Assembly: GCF_003426775.1 (NCBI RefSeq)
Contig: NZ_QJUG01000073.1
Coordinates: forward strand, 1 to 36,343
Source: Allorhizocola rhizosphaerae
GTDB taxonomy: Bacteria > Actinomycetota > Actinomycetes > Mycobacteriales > Micromonosporaceae
Length of the DNA: 36,343 nucleotides
Direction of reading: 5' to 3'
Under the pieces are notes generated by a model. It was given only the letters and a program-made list of their open reading frames with translations, had not been told where the DNA came from and searched no databases. The position numbers were made by a program, and so were the translations under genes. Shown here in pieces: positions 32,192 through 36,343 of the stretch (the stretch's first letter is position 1; every line of letters starts with the position of its first letter).

Positions 32192-33142
32192 TCAAGCCGC
32201 GATGGTCCTCAGCTCGGCCCGTCCACTACAGGTGACCGCGCCGACGTTCTTGAAGTAGATCCGGAGCTCGCGCTCAGAGGATCCATCAGTGTTGATGCGC
32301 TGTTGGTAAACCACGCGCGTGACCTCGAACTGGCACGGCTCGGGCCAGCTGCCCTGGGGCGCCACTCCGACCAGGTAGGCCGAGGTGACGGGATTGGCGT
32401 TGTTCCAGCTCCCGATCCGGGTCCCGCCGGGACCCGTGCTGGAGATGGCGAAGGTGCGGGAGACACTGGTGGAGCCGAGCCGTATGTCGGTCTGACAGGT
32501 GACGCTGCCCACGTTCTTGACCTCCACCCAGAACTGGCGGAGATCGCTCCCGGGCTGCACATACCAGGAGCGTGTGGCCTGGAACTTGCAGTCCGCCGAG
32601 CTCGTGGCCCCGCTCGGGTTGAGCCCGGCCACCCAGTTGGTGTCCCAGCCGACGTTGAAGAAGTGCCACTGGGTCTCACCCGGGGCCATCCCGCCGGTGG
32701 AGCCTTCGACCACGCTGGTCACCGATGAGAGCAGAACCGTTGCGCCGCAATCGATAGAGCCGACGTTCTGGATGGTGAAATGAAACAGCCGCAGCCCGCC
32801 CGATCGCTGGACGTAATGGTTGCTGATGGTCTCGAACTCGCACTTGGCCGCGGTGCTGGCGCCGGCCGGGTTGAACCCGATCACATAGGTGGCGCCGGCC
32901 GAGATGCCGGACACGGTCCAGCCCTGCTTGGCACCGGCCGCGACCGTGCCGGTGAACCACGTCGCGGCGAGGCCGACCCCGCCGTTTATGGCGGGACCGA
33001 GCCCGCCCGACGCCATCGCGGCGGCCCGCACGTCACGGGATGCCGGTTCGGCCGGCCGGCCTGCCTGCGCCGTGCCGGCGGAGGCGACGAGCGTGCCGAG
33101 CACCGTCGCGGCGAGGACGGCCGCGCGGATTCTTCCTGTCAT
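32192..33142 (-). CDS. Secreted protein with three cysteine-paired repeats
   Basis: About 316 residues. A signal peptide (GRIRAAVLAATVLGTLVASA, cut near AQAG) is followed by three related units of about 90 residues. Each has a hydrophobic strand (YVIGFNP, WVAGLNP, YLVGVAP), a first Cys in (K/P)C.F, a Tyr-rich strand (HYVQRSG, WYVQPGS, VYQQRIN), then (Q/K)NVG(S/A)(I/V)(D/T)C with the second Cys. One disulfide per unit is likely, on an Ig-like or jelly-roll beta fold. I know no named family. The ATG follows AAGGAG. It is divergent from the SARP gene and may be controlled by it. Function unknown; an extracellular binding protein is the simplest guess. Confidence 0.75.
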   Translation of the reverse strand: MTGRIRAAVLAATVLGTLVASAGTAQAGRPAEPASRDVRAAAMASGGLGPAINGGVGLAATWFTGTVAAGAKQGWTVSGISAGATYVIGFNPAGASTAAKCEFETISNHYVQRSGGLRLFHFTIQNVGSIDCGATVLLSSVTSVVEGSTGGMAPGETQWHFFNVGWDTNWVAGLNPSGATSSADCKFQATRSWYVQPGSDLRQFWVEVKNVGSVTCQTDIRLGSTSVSRTFAISSTGPGGTRIGSWNNANPVTSAYLVGVAPQGSWPEPCQFEVTRVVYQQRINTDGSSERELRIYFKNVGAVTCSGRAELRTIAA

Positions 33143-33282
33143 TAAGGCTCCTTCACACAACGATCCGAGCTACCCGCCCGGCGTCCACCAGGCTGCGCGG
33201 GCCGGCTTGCCATCGGCTATTCGTCCGCTAGCCGCCCTGGCAGGGGCGCATGCAATGATCGATACGTCGACGTGGGGGTGGC
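33143..33282. promoter_or_regulatory. Divergent promoter region of the SARP and secreted-protein genes
   Basis: A perfect 10-bp palindrome, ACGTCGACGT (33264-33273), lies 9 bp before the SARP ATG and could be an operator. GATACG nearby may be part of a -10. No SARP-type direct heptamer repeats were found by eye. There is no clear ribosome binding site beyond GGGGGTG at 33273-33280. Confidence 0.3.
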
Positions 33283-36200
33283 ATGAAATGGCGTGTGCTC
33301 GGTCCGGTCGAGGCCGTGGTGCGGGGCGAGCCGTTGCCGTTGGGGCGGCCCCAGCAGCGCGCCGTGCTGGCGTACCTGCTGCTTAATGCCAATGTGGTGG
33401 TGTCGGCGGAGCAGCTCGCCGAGGCGCTGTGGGGCGGGGCCCTGCCCGCGAGCGCACGCACGCAGGTCCAGGTCTGCGTCTCCCGGCTGCGGCAGCTGAC
33501 CCGTGCGGCCGATGTGCCCGATATGATCCTTTCGGATTCCGGCGGGTACCGATTCGAGCTCGCAGGCGACGATCTGGACGCACTGGTCTTCTCCACGCTC
33601 ACCGCCGATGCGCGGCGGCACGCCGAGGCCGGCGAGCATGAACGCGCCGCCGTCCTCTTGCGACAGGGGCTGGCGTTGTGGCGCGGCCCGGCGCTTGCCG
33701 GCGCGTCCGCCGCGTTCGTATCGTCGGCCGCCGCCAACCTGCACGACAAGCGGCTGGCCGCGTACGAGGACCTGTTCGACGCCGAGTTCGCGCTCGGCCG
33801 GCATGCCGCCGCGGTCGCGCCGCTGCGCGAGCTGGTGTCCGAAAACCCTTGGCGCGAAAGCCTTGCCGCGCAGTTGATGACCGCGCTGGCCGGGTCGGGG
33901 CACCGGGCCGAGGCGTTACAGGTGTTCGAGCGGGTCCGCCGGCGGCTCGCCGACGAGTTGGGCGTCGATCCGGGGGCGCGGCTCGCCGAGACCCATGTGC
34001 GGGTGTTGCAGCGGCAGTCTGCGCCGAGCAAGCCCGCGTCGGCTGCCCTCAACGCCCTTCTCCCAGCTCAGCTGCCCGCCGACCTGTCCACTTTCACCGG
34101 TCGCGACCGCGCTCTCGCCGCGCTGGACGCGATGCTGAGCCGCGCTCGGGAAAGCCGCGCCATGGCGGTCGTCGCGATCGTCGGCACGGCCGGGGTCGGC
34201 AAGACCGCGCTGGCCATCCGGTGGGCCCATCGGGTGCGGCAGCTGTTCGATGGTGGGCAGCTCTTTCTTGACCTGGGCGGCTATTCTTCCGGAGCGGCAC
34301 TCGCGACGCTGGACGCGTTGTCGCGCTGCCTCCGCGCGCTCGGTGTGCCGCCTGCACAGGTACCAGATAATGTCGTTGAGGCAACGAATCTTTACCGTAG
34401 CGTGCTCGCGGACCGGCGGATGCTGGTCCTGCTCGACAACGCTCGCGACACGGCGCAGATCCGGCCGCTGCTGCCCGGGGGCGCCGGCTGCCTGGTGATC
34501 GTGACCAGCCGTGGCCGCCTCGATGGGCTGGCCGCCCGGCACGACGCACAGCGGCTGTCACTGGATGTGCTCGCGCCGGAGGAGGCAACCGCGCTATTGA
34601 CGCGCGTCATTGGCACCGACCGGGTCGCCGGGCAGCGGACCGCGGTCGCCGCGCTGGCTCAGGACTGTGCACGCCTGCCGCTGGCACTGCGCATCGCCGC
34701 GGCCGATCTGCACAGCCGTCCACATGAGACGGTCGATGGGTACCTGGCGCGGCTTCGCGCGGGCGAGCCGCTGACCATGCTGACGATCGGCGAAGGCGAG
34801 CAGATCGCGGTGCGCTCCGCGTTCGCGGTTTCCTACCGGACTCTGCCGTCGCGCCTGCAGCGGCTGTTCCGGCTGTTCGGCCTGGTGCCCGGTGGCGATG
34901 TGACGGTCGAGTCGGCAGCCGCGATGCTGCGGTGCCCGACCGACGAGGCGGCGGAAATGCTGTCCAGCCTCGCCGACGCGCACCTGGTGCAGGAGCGGGG
35001 GCCGGGCCGGTTCGCCACACACGACCTGCTCGGCCGCTATGCCGCCGAGCTCACAAACGCCGAGGGCGAACAACGGACATTGTGTGATTTGCTTTCTTGG
35101 TACCTGTTCAGCGTGCACTCCGCGGCTGACCGGTTGTGTCCACATGTGTTGCGCTTGCCCTTACGGCTGCCCCCGCCCGCAAGTTCGCCGATGCAATTCA
35201 CCTCCCACATGGACGCTCTTGCCTGGCTCGACGGGCAACGGCACAACCTTGTCGCCGCGACACGGCATGCGGCACGCCAAGGCCTGCACGCCTTGGCCTG
35301 GTCGCTGGCGGACGCGCTGCGCGGATACCTGTGGCTGGGAATGCACACCACCGAATGGTCCCAGGTCGCGACGATCGGCCTTTCCGCTGCCCAGGCCGAG
35401 CGGAATGAGCAGGCCGAGGCGGCGGCCCGGCTCAGCCTCGCAGTCCTCAATTGGCGGCTGGAACGGTTCCCCGAGGCAATCGACGACTATCAGCTGGCGC
35501 TGGAGTCCGCGAACCGCTCGGGATGGCGCGACGGGCAGGCAACTGCGCTGGGCAACCTGGGCCCCGTCTTTCGCATGACCGGCCGGCCGCGCGAAGCCTT
35601 GCGTGTCATGGAGCAGGCGCTGGAGCTCAACTGGCGCAGCGGCCGGATCGCGGGTGTTGCCGTCAACCACAACAATCTCGGGATGGTCTGTGCCGACCTC
35701 GGGCGGCTCAGCGAGGCCGCGGAACATCATCACGCGGCGCTCGCCTTGGCGCACCAGGACGCGGTTTCCAGCCGGGCACTCATCCTGGGCAATCTGGGCG
35801 CGGTCTACCATCTGCTCGGCCGGTCGGATGAGGCGTTACAGACGCTGACCGACGCGCTGCGGCTGCACGAGCAGACGGGCAGCCGGGGCCGTGGCACGAC
35901 GCTGTGCGCGTTGGCCCGGGTCCACTGCGATCGCGGCGACCGTCCACAAGCGACAAGGCTCGCCCGGCAGGCGCTCGACATGGCTCGCGAACCGGCCGAA
36001 CCCCGGCTGGAAGCCGTCGCTCTGCACATCCTGGGCATCGCCGCCGGGAACGCCGGCATCCTGTTGGATGCCTTGACCCGTGCGCGCACATCCGCGGACC
36101 GCTACATCGAAGCCGACATCCTCGTGAGCCTCGCCGAACTCGGCGAGCCCGCCGCCCTCTCCTGGTGCCACGCGGCGCTGTCCATCGCACAGGACTGCGG

Positions 36201-36343
36201 CTATCGGGTGCTCGAAGGCCAAGCGCTCGCCGCCCGCGCCGTGGCAGAGTGCCGGATCGGCGACGTCGCCGCCGCCCGGCACAGCGCGCGGCTGGCCGCG
36301 CGATCGCACGCCGCCACGGGCCACCAGCCGGGCACGGATCGCG
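33283..36343 (+). CDS. AfsR-type SARP transcriptional activator, 3' end beyond window
   Basis: An uninterrupted frame of 1020 codons runs to the window edge without a stop. Domains in order are an OmpR-like winged helix (about 1-90, WRVLGPVEAVVRGEPLPLG), a bacterial transcriptional activator domain (about 94-243, ending LADELGVDPGARLAE), an NB-ARC ATPase with Walker A GTAGVGKT (301-308) and Walker B MLVLLDN (about 379-386), and TPR repeats from about 690 on (ALGNLGPVFRMTGRPREAL, LGNLGAVYHLLGRSDEAL). AfsR-like SARPs switch on antibiotic-type gene clusters by binding direct repeats near the -35. Three TTA codons (33916, 35161, 35836) point to bldA-dependent translation. Its targets are unknown. 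The ATG follows GGGGGTG. Confidence 0.9.
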   Translation, partial: MKWRVLGPVEAVVRGEPLPLGRPQQRAVLAYLLLNANVVVSAEQLAEALWGGALPASARTQVQVCVSRLRQLTRAADVPDMILSDSGGYRFELAGDDLDALVFSTLTADARRHAEAGEHERAAVLLRQGLALWRGPALAGASAAFVSSAAANLHDKRLAAYEDLFDAEFALGRHAAAVAPLRELVSENPWRESLAAQLMTALAGSGHRAEALQVFERVRRRLADELGVDPGARLAETHVRVLQRQSAPSKPASAALNALLPAQLPADLSTFTGRDRALAALDAMLSRARESRAMAVVAIVGTAGVGKTALAIRWAHRVRQLFDGGQLFLDLGGYSSGAALATLDALSRCLRALGVPPAQVPDNVVEATNLYRSVLADRRMLVLLDNARDTAQIRPLLPGGAGCLVIVTSRGRLDGLAARHDAQRLSLDVLAPEEATALLTRVIGTDRVAGQRTAVAALAQDCARLPLALRIAAADLHSRPHETVDGYLARLRAGEPLTMLTIGEGEQIAVRSAFAVSYRTLPSRLQRLFRLFGLVPGGDVTVESAAAMLRCPTDEAAEMLSSLADAHLVQERGPGRFATHDLLGRYAAELTNAEGEQRTLCDLLSWYLFSVHSAADRLCPHVLRLPLRLPPPASSPMQFTSHMDALAWLDGQRHNLVAATRHAARQGLHALAWSLADALRGYLWLGMHTTEWSQVATIGLSAAQAERNEQAEAAARLSLAVLNWRLERFPEAIDDYQLALESANRSGWRDGQATALGNLGPVFRMTGRPREALRVMEQALELNWRSGRIAGVAVNHNNLGMVCADLGRLSEAAEHHHAALALAHQDAVSSRALILGNLGAVYHLLGRSDEALQTLTDALRLHEQTGSRGRGTTLCALARVHCDRGDRPQATRLARQALDMAREPAEPRLEAVALHILGIAAGNAGILLDALTRARTSADRYIEADILVSLAELGEPAALSWCHAALSIAQDCGYRVLEGQALAARAVAECRIGDVAAARHSARLAARSHAATGHQPGTDR

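Noticed and set aside
1-36343. tRNA or rRNA genes
   Set aside because: No cloverleaf with T-loop consensus or rRNA core sequence was noticed by eye. A tRNA scan was not possible here, so absence is not proven.

Overview
The window is high-GC DNA from a filamentous actinomycete. A four-gene conservon, a type VII (ESX) effector locus, a very large Sec-exported RHS protein, an AfsR/SARP regulator, several probable leaderless starts and rare TTA leucine codons all fit this. The gene content and the frequent GTCCAC/GTGGAC words suggest Pseudonocardiales, but the genus cannot be fixed from this stretch. Most of it reads as accessory or specialised-metabolism DNA.

Layout. (1) 1-916: a hexanucleotide repeat and decayed gene remnants. 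(2) 917-3476: an indole prenyltransferase plus tryptophanase cassette, predicted to make a prenylated indole. (3) 3466-7345 (minus): conservon cvnA-B-C-D, which meets the cassette tail to tail with an 11-bp overlap. (4) 7601-8940 (minus): a HAD-fold protein lacking most catalytic residues, overlapping an AlkD-like DNA alkylation repair gene. (5) 9002-14043: a small eight-cysteine peptide, a GH3 glycosidase on the minus strand, then a membrane-anchored TlpA-like thioredoxin and an ABC exporter. The peptide, thioredoxin and exporter may form a disulfide-peptide export system. (6) 14082-16298: a small LppU-like secreted protein, an IS110 remnant between short direct repeats, and a PadR regulator with its HAAS-type membrane partner behind a near-ideal autoregulated promoter.

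(7) 16306-28305 (minus): an alcohol dehydrogenase remnant, strong hairpins, then a two-gene operon of 12 kb. The upstream gene encodes a secreted protein with six integrin-like repeats, two LamG and two discoidin domains. The downstream gene encodes a 2251-residue RHS/YD protein ending in a Hint domain and an unrecognised tip, with no immunity gene visible. (8) 28519-32125: an ESX-type locus with an EspG-like protein, a WXG100 protein, a WXG-like partner, an Ala/Gly-rich putative effector and an LpqN/DcrB-like protein. No secretion machinery is present. (9) 32192-33142 (minus): a secreted protein of three cysteine-paired repeats. (10) 33283 to the window end: an AfsR-type SARP regulator that continues past the edge and carries three TTA codons.

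No rRNA, tRNA, CRISPR array or intact insertion sequence was recognised by eye. TTA codons in the prenyltransferase (codon 4), the EspG-like gene and the SARP suggest bldA-type developmental control of part of the region. The strongest candidates for undescribed biology are the eight-cysteine peptide with its TlpA/ABC partners, the RHS tip, and the ESX locus with its WRC-type partner.
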